A stretch of 64,000 nt of DNA from NCBI GenBank assembly GCA_949130485.1, contig OX422191.1, positions 267,001 to 331,000 of the forward strand, given 5' to 3'. Under the pieces are notes generated by a model that worked only from the letters and a program-made list of their open reading frames with translations, searched no databases and was not told the origin of the DNA. Source of the stretch: Agelas oroides. Lineage: Eukaryota > Porifera > Demospongiae > Agelasida > Agelasidae. This document shows positions 1-11,600 of this stretch, one piece after another (within the stretch, counting starts at the first letter, position 1; every line of letters starts with the position of its first letter). A program made the position numbers and the translations under genes.

Positions 1-39
1 GCAGTCCCGCTAGTGTGGGGCTTGCTCAGGCTCGCCCCA
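1..39. mobile_element. end of a GC-rich-TIR element (family G), cut by the window edge
   Basis: The first 39 bases match the right end of the element at 31831-32285 and the inverted left end of the one at 58893-59422. The shared end reads GCTCAGGCTCGCCCCA. The rest of this copy lies outside the window. Confidence 0.55.
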
Positions 40-290
40 ATAATTTGTTGGTTTGAGGTGTGTATACCTCACTTATTTGGTCATGATTCACCCTGACCAT
101 TTCTAAATAGAGTCTTTTAAAGTCACAATTGTTCTATATACTTTAATGCCGTGCACATCTGCTTCGCAATTTTTCCAGAGTTGTACTTTATCTTAATGCC
201 TACTATAATCACACAGCTTAGCAAGGTACTGATTGCTCACACAGGCAGTCGCCCTGGAAACGGCAAGCACAGGAGTCACCTGTAATGCAG

Positions 291-870
291 TTTGCCCAGG
301 ATGGGTCCTCACTCCATGTAAGTAACTCTTTGTGTGGTCCATGTAAGTTAACCCTTTGTGTGCTCAGGATGGTCCATGTAAGTTAACCTGCCGTGTATCC
401 AGAGTAGGTCCTAGTCTCATGCCCCGCCCGCACGCGCCTCCCGGCGAGAAACGGTCTGGTGAACGAAGTCGAATTTCTTGGGCTTATTCCCCAAAAGTGG
501 TAATGACCAATGAGATTGCGAGATCGGTAATTATTACGTACATGTAGCACCTCCTTTATAACAGTAAAATTTTTCAAATCTACTCGAGTATCCGTACCTT
601 TTTTGAGCGGGTTTGGCGTAAAATGTTTTGAATGTTGCTAGGTGACACTGTCGCAAAAGTGTGCGCAAGCCCAAGAAATTCGACTTGGTTCACCAGACCG
701 TTTCTCCTCGTGAGAGGGTGGGGTCTGGGGATGAGACTAAGTAGGTCCATGCAAGATAACCCTTTGTTTGCCCAAAATGGGTCCATGCAAGATAACCCTT
801 TGTTTGCCCAAAATAGGTCCATGTAAGTTAACCCTTTGTGTGTCCAAGGGTCCATGTAAGTTACCCTTAA
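291..870. repeat. 36-bp tandem repeat interrupted by a MITE
   Basis: Imperfect copies of a roughly 36-bp unit built around CCATGTAAGTTAACCCTTTG lie at about 291-411 and 740-870. Two consecutive units near 745-817 are nearly identical. The block is split by the element at 412-739, whose target duplication comes from the repeat itself. No coding role is visible. Confidence 0.7.
412..739. mobile_element. non-autonomous TAGTCTC element, 328 bp, 9-bp TSD
   Basis: Long terminal inverted repeats of about 70 bp begin TAGTCTCATGCCC and end in GAGACTA. They share blocks such as GGTCTGGTG and CTTGGGCT with the TIRs of the large transposon at 49056-55765. The flanks are a perfect 9-bp duplication, AGTAGGTCC (403-411 and 740-748). 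There is no coding capacity, so it looks like an internally deleted relative mobilised in trans. Confidence 0.85.
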
Positions 871-1530
871 TTTCCACTCAGAGCCTGAGCAGGAACTTGA
901 ATTCTTCTCCCTCAGTCAACTGTTGTATTATCAGATGCTATATACTCTTCTTAAAAACAAAAGTCTTGCCTCAGTCAGACATATTTTGACAGTACATAGC
1001 TACTGAGTGACTGCCAGATGTCCGCTGATGTATTCAGTACCCCCCTGTACAGTACATATAGAGCACTGGTGGTTGTCTGATTGTTGTTGCTCAGTTGTAG
1101 GTAGCACTGGTTTGGTTTTTGGGCGTCTACCGGCTTTTTACTTTCCTCTATCTTCACCTCATAACATGTCTTTAGATGCTATTCTGTTAACCCAGCACTT
1201 TGTGCAGTGTAGAGGTACAAATTGATACTCTGACTCTTAACAAACTTTACACTCCTGTTGCATGCAAACAGATCCAGCAGACGTAAGAATTGTAGGACAG
1301 TTTGATAATCAATGTACTTGAAACTCAACTCGATACAGTCTTCTACTTGGGATTTAGCAACCAGGATTAAAAAGAAGTGCCACTGTGTCTTGATGCTCTG
1401 ATGATCTGGCACAGTTGCTACCATGCTTAAACTTTTGTAGTCTGGGGTACCGGGTCTGGGAATAGATCTGTCCGAGGGTAAATTTGTGCTCTAATTAGGA
1501 GGATACTTCCACTTTTGAGTCGTTTCCCTG

Positions 1531-1695
1531 CCCTCCCTCCCTCCCTCCCTCCCTCCCTCCCTCCCTCCCTCCCTCCCTCCCTCCCTCCCTCCCTCCCTCC
1601 CTCCCTCCCTCCCTCCCTCCCTCCCTCCCTCCCTCCCTCCCTCCCTCCCTCCCTCCCTCCCTCCCTCCCTCCCTCCCTCCCTCTCTCTCTCCCTC
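1531..1695. repeat. (CCCT)n microsatellite
   Basis: About 150 bp of almost perfect CCCT repeats run into a short CT tract, immediately upstream of a splice acceptor at 1701-1702. Open frames across it on either strand are repeat artefacts. It forms the polypyrimidine tract of that acceptor, so its length could affect splicing of the SDR gene. Confidence 0.95.
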
Positions 1696-1702
1696 TGCAC
1701 AG

Positions 1703-3560
1703 TGACCATCCCACAAGTGGAAGCCATTGCTGAGAAGAGAGGGGTCAGCTTTGAAGAAGCCAAGGTAAATTGCTGGCTAGTCACACTGTGTCACGCTGCA
1801 TTTTAGTGTTGAGATATACCATTCACACATGTACAGCTAAACTTCTAGAATAACTACAGTGGAACCCCGCTTGACGGATACCAGACACCCACGATATAAC
1901 AGACAATTCTGAAAGTCCCGACTGTCCTTCCATTCACTTCAATGCTTAAGCAACCCCTGAATAGCGGACACCCCACTACTCCATATAACGGACAGTTTTC
2001 GCGGTCCCAATTGTATGCAAACAATACTTAACAACCCCTTTTCAGCAAGATTGTCCACCATTGCTGCTGGAGTTAACAACTTGACATTAGGTTAGCGCTG
2101 TTACTCGTAGTACTAGCCTCTGCCTAACCCTTCCCACCAGTGTACAGCAAGGAAAAGCTCTGCCATATTGTGCTAAACAGCCCGATTACGCATACCATGC
2201 CTACCAGAAATATACCAGAAGCCCCCGAGTTAGGGACATCTTGCTATAAGGGACAAAATGTTGGTTCCCAGTGGTGTCCGTTATAAAGGGGTTCCATTGC
2301 AAAGCATAAATCCTTCACGTACATACTGTTGTTGCACGAGTGCAACTGTACTTATTGGCATACGGCTGATCCCCATGTTATGCCTCACCTTCACCTAGGG
2401 TATTTTGGTGGGAGAGAAACAGCCCACAAAGGAGTTTGTCATGCCAGAAGAGGTAAAGTGCATGTAACTTCATTTATGATGTTACAGATATTTTTAAATT
2501 ACGTAGGTGGTTGCTATATATATATATGTACCGTACATTGGGAAATTTTCGTTGTTAAAATATTTTCGTCAGTGTACCGAAGCAACGAAAATTAAAAGCG
2601 TGAAAATATTGCGGAACCATCAAGCAACGAAATATTGTTAGTGCGAAAAGTTAAAACGAGAATTATTTTTACCGCAGAAATTTCCCAATCTACGGTAGTA
2701 TGTATGTTCGTTAGTGCTCACTAAGCAAGCTACATTGAATTAGTCAGATGTTGTATGTTTATGACCGAGTAGCAATGCCACCTTAATGCACCCAGTCTGG
2801 ATGGAATTTACTAGTACATAGCTTCATGTTAACGACGCCCCTCCAGGGTGTATTACATCATACTTCTCACAACTTAGCTCATAACGTTTGTCACTAGTCT
2901 AAAACCCTCTGAATCACCCAAACCCTTTGTTTGTAGTGCTAAAAAGGAGAGGTCTTGCCACATGGAGTGACATGCATGGAAGTTAGCCTCGTTCCCAGCC
3001 CTTCCCTGCCTCCAGTTTTTTTACTGCATACTGCAAGCGATCAAAAACTGGAGGCGGGTGAGGCCTGCTACATGGAAGTGACTTGGCACTCAGCTACTGA
3101 CCTTGTGTATGTCAAGGAAACTTTTCTAAAATGTGCTATAGAAATGTTTTACCAGGCCTTTGCTGCATTGGCAACAAAAGCTGCGTTCTAGCAGTAAGAT
3201 GAGTGTGTTCCGCTGCATGTATTAGTACAGTCTTTGAACATGATAGTTTTCTCTTTTCTGCCTATGTAGAAACAGAGGAAGGGTGAAAGAGTAGAAATGA
3301 CTCTATATGGTATACCAGGTTTGCACCTCATTCCCAGGCCTTTCCCGCCTCCAGTTTTTGATTACTTGCAGTATGTGATCAAAAACTGGAGGCAGGGGAA
3401 GGCCTGGGAATGAGGCTACTACTAAGCTGCTGGAGTTCATATTTGAATTATTTCATATCCCCATTAGATTGGTTCCATGGTAGCGTACCTGTGTTCAGAT
3501 GAAGCCAGACAAGTGACCGGAGCATCACTGTCTATGGATGGAGGGTGGACTGCTATGTAG
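1703..3560 (+). CDS. 3-hydroxybutyrate dehydrogenase-like SDR, last three exons
   Basis: Three GT-AG-bounded exons join in frame: 1703-1764, 2399-2452 and 3468-3560 (stop TAG). They encode the C-terminal end of a short-chain dehydrogenase/reductase. Residues run ...IAEKRGVSFEEAK, then a GEKQPTKEF segment, then YLCSDEARQVTGASLSMDGGW. The GQPTKRF-like loop and the C-terminal TG..LSMDGGW motif are typical of bacterial-type D-3-hydroxybutyrate dehydrogenases, which interconvert 3-hydroxybutyrate and acetoacetate with NAD. The cofactor-binding and catalytic YxxxK exons should lie upstream, and I see none in 1-1700, so they are probably outside the window. ATTAAA at 3656-3661 is a plausible polyadenylation signal. 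Another NAD-dependent SDR is possible. Confidence 0.75.
1857..2299. mobile_element. pogo/Tigger-like MITE
   Basis: Terminal inverted repeats begin CAGTGGAACCCCG and end GGGGTTCCATTG, with TA on the left flank. The interior repeats GGACACCC/GACGGATACC-type blocks and has no open frame. These ends are characteristic of Tc1/mariner elements of the Tigger/pogo group. It sits in the intron between the first two visible SDR exons. Confidence 0.65.
2529..2697. mobile_element. short palindromic MITE with TACCGTA ends
   Basis: The ends are inverted repeats: TACCGTACATTGGGAAATTT at left and its complement, ending TACGGTA, at right. The AT-rich interior has several inverted GAAAATT/AATTTTC blocks and no ORF. 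It lies in an SDR intron. Confidence 0.6.
2994..3070. mobile_element. TAGCCTC mini-element, 77 bp, 9-bp TSD
   Basis: A hairpin element starts TAGCCTCGTTCCCAG and ends in the imperfect complement GGCCTGCTA, with inner arms CCTCCAGTTTTT/AAAAACTGGAGG. It is flanked by a perfect 9-bp duplication, CATGGAAGT (2985-2993 and 3071-3079). It lies within an SDR intron. Confidence 0.8.
3330..3415. mobile_element. TAGCCTC-type hairpin element, left end decayed
   Basis: The inverted arms (CTCATTCCCAGGCCTTTCCC and its complement) surround a CCAGTTTTTGAT/ATCAAAAACTGG hairpin. The right end is GAGGCTA. The left end reads CACCTC instead of TAGCCTC, and no clear target duplication remains. Confidence 0.55.
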
Positions 3561-4163
3561 GACTGCACCAGCTCAGACATATGGGACTTTTGATAAACTT
3601 GTTCACATCTCTAAAGGAGTCGTACAAGTCTTAAGTATGTTTTTGTTGAAGTACCATTAAATATTTTATTTTTGGTTCATTATGCAATACATGCTGGGTC
3701 AGTCGTGGGTCTTGTTACCAAACTTAATTTGGATCCCTCATGCAAGTCTGCATGAGGCAAAGTAGATTTATTGTTTCACATCAGCCTCTTATATTACTCG
3801 ATTTGAGTGCAGGTGGGCGGTCATTTGTTACTAGCAAATGCTATATATACACGCTCAGCAAATCTATATGGGACGTGCTACAGCCGTTAAAAGTAGGCAT
3901 GTCATAGTTTAGAAGGCGTCATGACAGTTGAGGCAGCAGGTCTCAAATGAAGCGGCCGCTGATACAAAACTACTTAGTATGGCCTAAGTTATCCTTGTTC
4001 CCAGTCCTTCACCATAGCACAGCTATCATCACTTGGAGTACGAGTAGTAGCATGGATCGAGGTACTGCAAGCAACGATAGCTGCCATGAAGGACTGGGAA
4101 CAAAGCCAGCTGAGGCCCCTATCCTGTCTGCTATAAGCAGACTTGCTTCCAGTCCTCTGCCAT

Positions 4164-4241
4164 GGGTCCAGTGGCTCAGTGGTAAGAGCATCCGATTACT
4201 ATTTGGAAGATTCCAGCTAGTTTCAGTTCCCTGGAAGCAAG
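4164..4241 (+). other. tRNA-like relic (possible SINE head)
   Basis: A stretch resembling the internal RNA polymerase III promoter of a tRNA has an A-box-like TGGCTCAGTGGTAAGAGCA and, about 45 bases on, a B-box-like GTTTCAGTTCCCTGG. A full cloverleaf does not fold convincingly by eye, so I read it as a tRNA pseudogene or a short SINE rather than a working tRNA gene. Confidence 0.4.
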
Positions 4242-4254
4242 CTGAGAATTCCAG

Positions 4255-4716
4255 CTACCGTAAACGCTTTAATTAACGCGCCGTTAAAAAATAATTACGA
4301 TGCGCAAAGGTGCCTTGTTCGGAGCGAAAAAAATTACTTCAGACCCATGGGGGCGCCTTATTTAGGGAGGCACCTTTGAATTAGAGCGCAACTGACACCT
4401 TTCCGTGAAGTTGAAAGAGCTGAGTATGGCTACACTGACAACGATCGAATTTGAGTACGTTATTCGAGGCTACCATGAAATTGGCATGAATACAAGCGCG
4501 TTTGGAGTCCAGAGATTAAAAGTAGAAGTAGAAATCAGTCGAAGAACTAGATGTCTCGAAAGTCACACGAGTTGGGTGCGAAATCTCTCTTAATAGAAAG
4601 CGCCCTTAATAAATATTTGTCGTCAAGGGGCGCCCGCGTTAGAGCGAGAAAAATTAGTTTCCTGTCAAAAGGGCGCTTTCATTAGAGAGGCGCGTTAATT
4701 AAAGCATTTACGGTAG
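4255..4716. mobile_element. MITE with CTACCGTAAA ends
   Basis: The terminal inverted repeats are about 28 bp: CTACCGTAAACGCTTTAATT at left and its near complement, ending TTTACGGTAG, at right. Interior GGCGCC-type blocks recur in both orientations. The only open frame (about 60 codons) looks incidental. It lies between the convergent SDR and FMC1 genes. Confidence 0.6.
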
Positions 4717-4844
4717 ATCCCAGATTCTTATGTGTGGATGTCACTCTCTCTAAAGCTTACATCCGGAAAATTATTTCATTTGCACAACGTCATATAGATA
4801 GGTTATACAAATATATAATATAATACCAGTCAGTGTACAAAGTG

Positions 4845-6159
4845 CTATCTGGGGTTAGTGTTAGGCAGTCTTAGTCCCACTAGTTTGGCACTCTCTTCCA
4901 CCGACCTTTCACCTTTCCCCTGGTACCGTGACAACAGCTCCTACACATTATGTACAAATAGAACAATCCTGTGAGTGAAGACTGAAGTGGGTTCCCAAAT
5001 TAAGGGGAGGTGGGCGTATTGCTTCGAAATTTCACTCAAAAATGCGCCTATCACACATGCATTTAGTCTATGACTCATTGTCAGTGTGTGTGTGTGTGTG
5101 CGTGTGGGGGGGGAGTGATAACCCCTATACACACTATACATTGTTGCCATGCACTTACTCTGTGTAAACGTGAGCTCTCAATGTAAGTCAAGTAGGTTTG
5201 CAGCAGCTGTTGTAAACTAGTGTCGTCTTGCTGACACCTCACTTGAGATGTAATGTACTGCCACTGTGGAATACCACCGTGCTGGAATGAAGAATGATAA
5301 ACGGTCACAGAACCATATCGAACTGTACCCAAATAGAATGGACAACATGGTCAATAGCCCATGGTGGTAATGCACCCGGTAGAAAGTTAGGAATTTTGGC
5401 TGGTTGCAAAGATGACTCTCATGTAGTTAGTAATGTCAACACATACACATAGGAATGCTACTTTGACATTCTGCAAATGCCTGGCTCTAAAGTGGGATAG
5501 GAACATCAAGAGCGCATAAGAACGACGGCTAGAGTAAGAGCGTGTAACTACGTAAAATTCAAAACCGGGCGGAATTTACCGCCAGTACTAAAAATAGTAA
5601 CAGGCCCTGTGCATGCTGCGTTGACATAAGCCATTATGCATTGTTGCTAAGCACGTACGTGAACGGGTGTTCTATTTTTAGTACGGTTCAATAATTTTGC
5701 CCAGACTATGGGCTTCTATTGGAGTTACACGATCTTACTCTAGCCGCCTGTTCTTATGCACTCTTGGAACATCAGATCTAGTCTTGGAACTAGACTGTCC
5801 CATTTCCTGAGGGTCTAGTTTCGAATTCGAGACTGGACTAGCTGTAGCCTTGTTCCAGGCCTGGGAATGAGACTAGCTGCCAATGTATGGAGGAGCCTAC
5901 CATTAATGGTCATTATACGGGAACTAGCCTCGTTCCTACCATAGGGTATGGGTGACTACACCACTCTCTCTGCATGTGGACATAATTTAGGCCTATGCTC
6001 AGGCATAGAAGGTTATATATTATCTATGGCTCAGGCTTGTCACGTAAAAGTCTAGACCCTCAAATTTTCTTCCTCGCTGACCCTTACATCTGGATCTGCT
6101 TTCTTCAGTTCCCTTAGGATGCCTCTGCAAACCCTCACAGCGTTGCGAGCACCTGCCAT
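4845..6159 (-). CDS. FMC1: FMC1, mitochondrial ATP synthase assembly factor
   Basis: Three exons on the minus strand are 6159-6088 (ATG start), 5281-5159 and 4940-4845 (stop TAG). All junctions are GT-AG and phase 0, giving 96 residues. The N-terminus is MAGARNAVRVCRGILRELKK, matching the RGxxREL start of FMC1/LYR-like proteins. The middle has a TYLTYIESSRLHR segment. The C-terminus has YQGKGERSVEESAKLVGLRLP, the family's most conserved signature. FMC1 supports assembly or stability of the F1 sector of mitochondrial ATP synthase in the matrix. The protein is a little shorter than the human one (about 113 aa), mainly in the middle. The second acceptor was chosen because it keeps phase 0 and has a good pyrimidine tract. 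An upstream AG at 5323 would shift the frame. Confidence 0.85.
5081..5105. repeat. (GT)n microsatellite
   Basis: A short GT run followed by a G tract lies in intron 2 of the minus-strand FMC1 gene. Confidence 0.85.
5508..5765. mobile_element. 258-bp MITE with 8-bp TSD
   Basis: Inverted ends of about 42 bp begin AAGAGCGCATAAGAAC and end in GTTCTTATGCACTCTT. They are flanked by a perfect 8-bp duplication, GGAACATC (5500-5507 and 5766-5773). An 8-bp duplication fits hAT-like or similar transposases and separates this element from the 9-bp TAGTCTC/TAGCCTC families. It lies in FMC1 intron 1 and has no ORF. Confidence 0.75.
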
Positions 6160-6252
6160 CACGTGTACGCGGTCATTAATGGTGACCTTTGACTCCGACG
6201 CTTTCGCAGAGTCAGCAGAAAATTGGAAGCGTCATAGAGCCAAAGAGGGGAA
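6160..6252. promoter_or_regulatory. compact bidirectional promoter FMC1/ATP6V1F
   Basis: Only 93 bases separate the divergent start codons of FMC1 (minus, 6159) and ATP6V1F (plus, 6253), so both 5' leaders and the core promoter must be compressed here or extend into first introns. An inverted CCAAT-type pentamer (ATTGG) lies near 6222. No TATA box is evident. Shared regulation is inference. Confidence 0.6.
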
Positions 6253-8607
6253 ATGGACGCTAAGACCAAGGCAACGAAGGCAGGCAGGCTGTTGGCGGTC
6301 ATCGGAGACGAGGTATGTGATATTAGAAGCAAGTTTTAACACAGAAATCGCATGCACGTCGACGGGAATACACTGAACTCGTGTCAGATTTTCCCTTAGC
6401 TTGTGATGTCAACACGTTCTCTGTGCCCATCTTGCCTGCTTAGTGTGTTATAACTGTAGGGTGTGGTATTGAAATGGTCTGTTGTGTTCTTCTAGAAAAG
6501 GTTGTAGTGAGGAAGAGGGGTAAGCATTTAGCCTTATTCCCAGGCCTTCCCTGCCTCGAGTTTTCAGTACAGGACGAAGTCACTCATCCAAACTTTAGTT
6601 ATCCAAATGTACACCCAAAAGATTGATACTTTGCTGTGCCCTTAAATGGAAAGTAATCTGCATTCAAATAGTATCCAAACATTTGAGTTATCAAACACCC
6701 TCTGGTTCTGGTGTGTGACTTCAGAGAAGGCCTGGTGAATCTTACCAGTCAAACACTAGAGGTGGGGAAGGCTTGAGAACAAGGCTAGAGAGGGGAGGGA
6801 AGGGGAAAGGGAGAGAGATTGTATGATGTTGGTATTTATGATGCCTTTGGAATAGCTTTGAGGACTTTTAGCTGAGATCTACTTTACCAGTCAAACTGCA
6901 CATGGTACAATTTTCTGGCCTACCAGACTAAGTTCAAGGGTTGAAATCATAGAAATCAAGCTTAGAATTCAGTTTAGTTGTGTCCCATTAATGCAAGGGG
7001 GCTCCCGAACAGGTCACAGCTGTGAGTGAGATTTATAATCTCAGCTGATATTTTAGCAGCAGGTTACGCTAGCTGTAGTGTAGACCCTTCATGCTATTTC
7101 AGAAATTAGCAGCAAAATGTGACATGATTGCAACATTTTTTGCTTTGCTTTTTATTTGGTGTGTGTGTGTGTGTGTGTATGTATGTGTGTGTATGTGTGT
7201 GTATATACTATGTGTGTGTGTGTGCATGTGTGTGTGTGTGTGTGTGTCTGACTCCTCATCTAGACCTGATAGTATCTTCTTCCTACCCTAGGACACTTGT
7301 ACAGGGTTTCTCCTCGGTGGAGTGGGAGAAATAAACAACAAGAGAGAACCAAACTTCCTGGTGGTAAATAAAGGTAGGTTGCCGACTGCCCGTTTCCTGA
7401 TCACATGACCTCCATGCAGCCAATCAGCACCTAGTCTACTGCAGCTCACACACTAACAGGCCCCACAACCAACCATGTGTGTTTTTCAGTGGCCATCATC
7501 CCTACTGCCGAGTCCTACCGATTTGAAAGACTTAAATTTTGGCAAACGATAGGCTCTTTACTTTGTACGGGTGTTCAAAGAGGAAAGATTGCAAGTAATA
7601 GCCTACAAAATTTCTGTCAGAATTGTTCAGGAAAGCATTTGCTCCTCTCTGCTTGTGTGTTTCAGTGTCCATCACTCACTAATGCTGAGTCCCACTGACT
7701 CGAAAGACAGCTTTTAGCAAGCTGCTACTGTACATGTAGCGTCCATCACTCACTAATGCTGAGTCCCACTGACTCGAAGGACAACTTTTAGCAAGCTGCT
7801 ACTGTACATGTAGCGTCCATCACTCACTAATGCTGAGTCCTACTGACTCAAAGGACAACTTTTAACAAGCTGCTACTGTAGCGTCCATCACTCACTATTG
7901 CTGAGTCCTATAGTCTCGGTCCCAGACCCAAAACCAACCCCAGCGCAGATCGCTTTCAGTATCGATATATGAGGTCTGGGGATGAGACTATGAGTCCTAC
8001 TGACTCGAAGGACAACTTTTAACAAGCTACTTTCTTCAGTCTCTCCTGCGCACACCTGTACAAAGTTAAGAGCCTACCATTTGCCAAACTTTCTTTCAGA
8101 ATTGTTCACACAAGCATAAGAACATTTGTCACTCACTGCCTGCCTGTGTTCATAATTGAATAGCACACGAGGGCTCAATAGGTGAGCACTTTGACAAGAA
8201 CATGCTACAACTGCCATTTGTGCTATCAATGCCAGTCTGCAGTAACTTCAAAAACCCATGAAGTAGCTTCATTCCTTGACCCAGATGAACGGAGACCATT
8301 TTGCATGGGTGGAGCAAGAACTGGGACGTGCATGTAGTAGGGAATGCTGAGGGAGAGTAGAACCATGTTGTTGCCATTGAGCTTCACTGTCAACACATTT
8401 GACGCACCCAAGGAACAAGCAGGCAACTGTTGTGAGCAAGATAGTAACCTGGCAGATCTTCACTCTTAGCTAGCAATGCTTACCACAGAAATACATTGTA
8501 CAATGTAACTCCAAGTTTGTATCAGTATAAATACATATGTTATTGCCATATGCCCCCTCCTCCACTCACAAGATACTTCTGTCAGTCACACTGCCATGTC
8601 CTCCACC

Positions 8608-8641
<34 letters not shown>

Positions 8642-11600
8642 TACCTCTGTCAGTGACATTGAAGATGCCTTCAGGAAGTTCACCAGTCGAAGTGACATTG
8701 CCATCATTCTCATCAACCAATATGTATGTTCCTAGACCTTCGTCTACTGTAAAGCTGGAAATGTCATTATATTTAGCATTTTGTTTAATTTACACATTTT
8801 GGTGGCCATTAATATTTAGCCTCATTCCCAGGCTCCTCTGCTCCGGAACTCGAAATTGAACTTGTGCATGCGGAGAGAGCCTGGTATTTATTCTCATGTG
8901 AGAACCCTCAAAGGTAGAGAGGGGGGGTAGAGAGACCTTAATTGAGCGTGGGCGTACCCGAGACTCAGAACAGGAAAAAGAGCGAAGGTAGCGGCCAACT
9001 TACTACATGTATCTAGTTACCGGGGGTTGAATATCATACACACCGAGCGTTGAACACATAGTTGGTTGAAAAACGCGCAAAACGTTGCCTTTCTGTTTTA
9101 GTCCTATTTTGATTACATCATGCTTACGTAGAAAAGATACCAGGCTCTCCACGCGTGTACAATTCGCGTTCCGGGAGTAGGCGAAAGACTGCTCCCACTC
9201 TCTTGGTTGCGTAGCCACCGACACAGCAACGTGATGCTGGCTAACTGTGCACGTCATGTGGCAGCATAATGATTGAACTTTGACCTCAGCTTAAAAATTA
9301 GCAGTCACCATAATGTTAGCAATTGTATTACAAAACGCTAATTTTTCTAAATTTAATGGTGTGTGAACGGCTTTACAGTACTTTGTCACTTGCAGTAAAG
9401 AGGGGGAGTGTTGGTTAAGTTTTCTCACTGGAGTGATGTCAGGATAAGAAAGTTTAATTGTGTAGCGGTGCACTGGGAATCTGAACAGCATGAGGAGGAA
9501 AGGTACTAAGCCACACATATCCAGATAGTGGGAGGCAAGTATCATACACATACAGCATTGAGCGTGTAGTTGGTTGATGAGGTCACCTTCTTGCCATTTG
9601 CTTATTACAGTGTATGTCATGTAGCCTTGTTCCCAGGCCTTCCCACTGTCCAGTTTTTGATCGCTTGCAGTATGCAAAAATGGAGGGGGAAGGCCTGGTC
9701 CATTTTATCACGTGAATGACGTCAGTGTCTATACCTACATGTAGGTAGACGGAGGGGGGGAGGGGCCCCCCATCGAAAGAACGCATTTTGTGCATGCGTT
9801 CTTAGTTTTGAACCAGGAGCAGTACATTTTTCGCTTCGCGACCATTCGAAACTCCAGCACTTGGGGCAGAAACTACAAGATAAGGCCATAAGCTCGTTCT
9901 TTCGAATGAGGCTGCATCTATATTCATGCTCACACGACAAAAACTTGCAGGCCCTCTCCCAACTTACTGCAACTGACAGTAAGCTGGGCAAAAGCCTGGT
10001 GATGAGACTAATGCTCTGGAGTTTTAATTATCCAGTTGATATTTCTACAACAATTAAGGTATCCTAGCAACCATGATGTGCTTTAAATAGAACATACCGA
10101 TGTGTTTGAACAGCAAGTTACTCATACTTCGTGTGAGAAGAGACACAAAGCTGTTGTGGTAATGGATAATAAACATTTTATTACACTCGTTAGCGTGCAT
10201 CTTGGTTATTGCACGCTAACTCATACGTGTAATAAGGTTATATTGAATTCCAAACACGTACGTACCTTGTTCATTGTAACGTTGAGGCACTAGCTATCCA
10301 ATGAAAGCCCACGACCTGAAGGTATCACTTGTTGAAAATGAGCACCTCTGGCCATTAGGTGTCCATGTCTGGTTAGTAGGAGATTTATCTGTTGTCTGGT
10401 TGTCTCTCTGCATGTCCTCACACATGCAGATAGCAGAGATGATCAGGCATGTTTTGGACAGGTATGAGGAATCCATTCCAGCCATCTTGGAGATACCTTC
10501 CAAAGACCACCCCTATGATCCTACCAAGGACTCCATCCTCAGAAGAGCTAAGGTATGCATACAAGGTTATTCATCTTTAATTGGTATATGCAGATGGAAC
10601 TAATACATGTATGTATTACCATGTTTCCTTGATCAGATGCCGCCCACGAATAGTAGCCGCACAATCAAAAGTGCTGAGTAGCACTCAAACAAATTGTAGC
10701 TATATGGCATGAGTTAATTAGCGTGCAATATATTGTGAGTTACTGCATGAGTGTGCATGAGCCGAAGGTGAGTGAAAATGTACATGTACGTAGTAATAAC
10801 CGCGATATGCATGCTAACGAGTGTAATGTATTTATTATCCATTACCACGTACAACAGTGTCGTGTCTCTTCTCACACAAAGTACTGAGTAACTCACCATT
10901 TGAATGCACTGGTTCTAATTAAAGCACATCATAGTTGCTAGGATACCGCGTAGCCCCAGCCCGTGCAATAACACCCGTGCAATATCATGTGATATTGCAC
11001 AGCACGGGAATAGGAGATGATCATTGGGCTGGTACTAGGGCTGTTTGTGTTCTATGGCTGGTTGCAACCACTGTCAGCGGAACTGAGAGCATAGATACAT
11101 GCGCACTCCACTATCTTTGCTGAGAGGAAGTGCATACTAATACCAGCACCTCTGGTCCATTGCTTTGAGGCTAGCAGCCAAGAAGTAGAGAGTCTGTTCA
11201 CGTCTAGCCAACGGCTCCATGGCACCATGAAACTAGCTTTATCGCAACACAGGTAGACACAGATAAGCTACGTAGGCAGCTCATTGATACCTGCAGACTC
11301 TCCAAAGGCTGTCTTACAGTGAGTACCTGCGGCATCTGATTGAGGAAATATAGTACATGGACATCTCAGTGGAGAGTAATATTGTTGAAAATGTTGCACT
11401 TTTGGTAACTTACATGCACCATATGGTACTGTATAGTTGGTAATTTTCACAGTCAGTGTTTCCGCAACCTGTGTGTTAGCTAGCTCAATGCAGCGGCTAC
11501 AAGTTGAGCGAATGTCTAGAATTGTCTACAGAGAGAGCTGTAATCTCGGCTCTTCGTTCCTGGGTTAAAAAGACAGGCTGGGACAGCCAGACTAAGTATA

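Noticed and set aside
1427-1784. Gly/Arg/Glu-rich and Leu/Pro/Ser-rich open frames
   Set aside because: They are translations of the (CCCT)n microsatellite in all frames.
4164-4241. functional tRNA gene
   Set aside because: A- and B-box-like motifs are present, but the acceptor, anticodon and T stems do not pair well by eye; it is kept only as a tRNA-like relic.
7091-7334. Cys/Val-rich open frames
   Set aside because: They arise from the GT microsatellite in an ATP6V1F intron; splice phases show the region is intronic.
9291-9677. 128-codon minus-strand frame
   Set aside because: It lies within dispersed family-B repeat sequence in an intron; no motif is visible.
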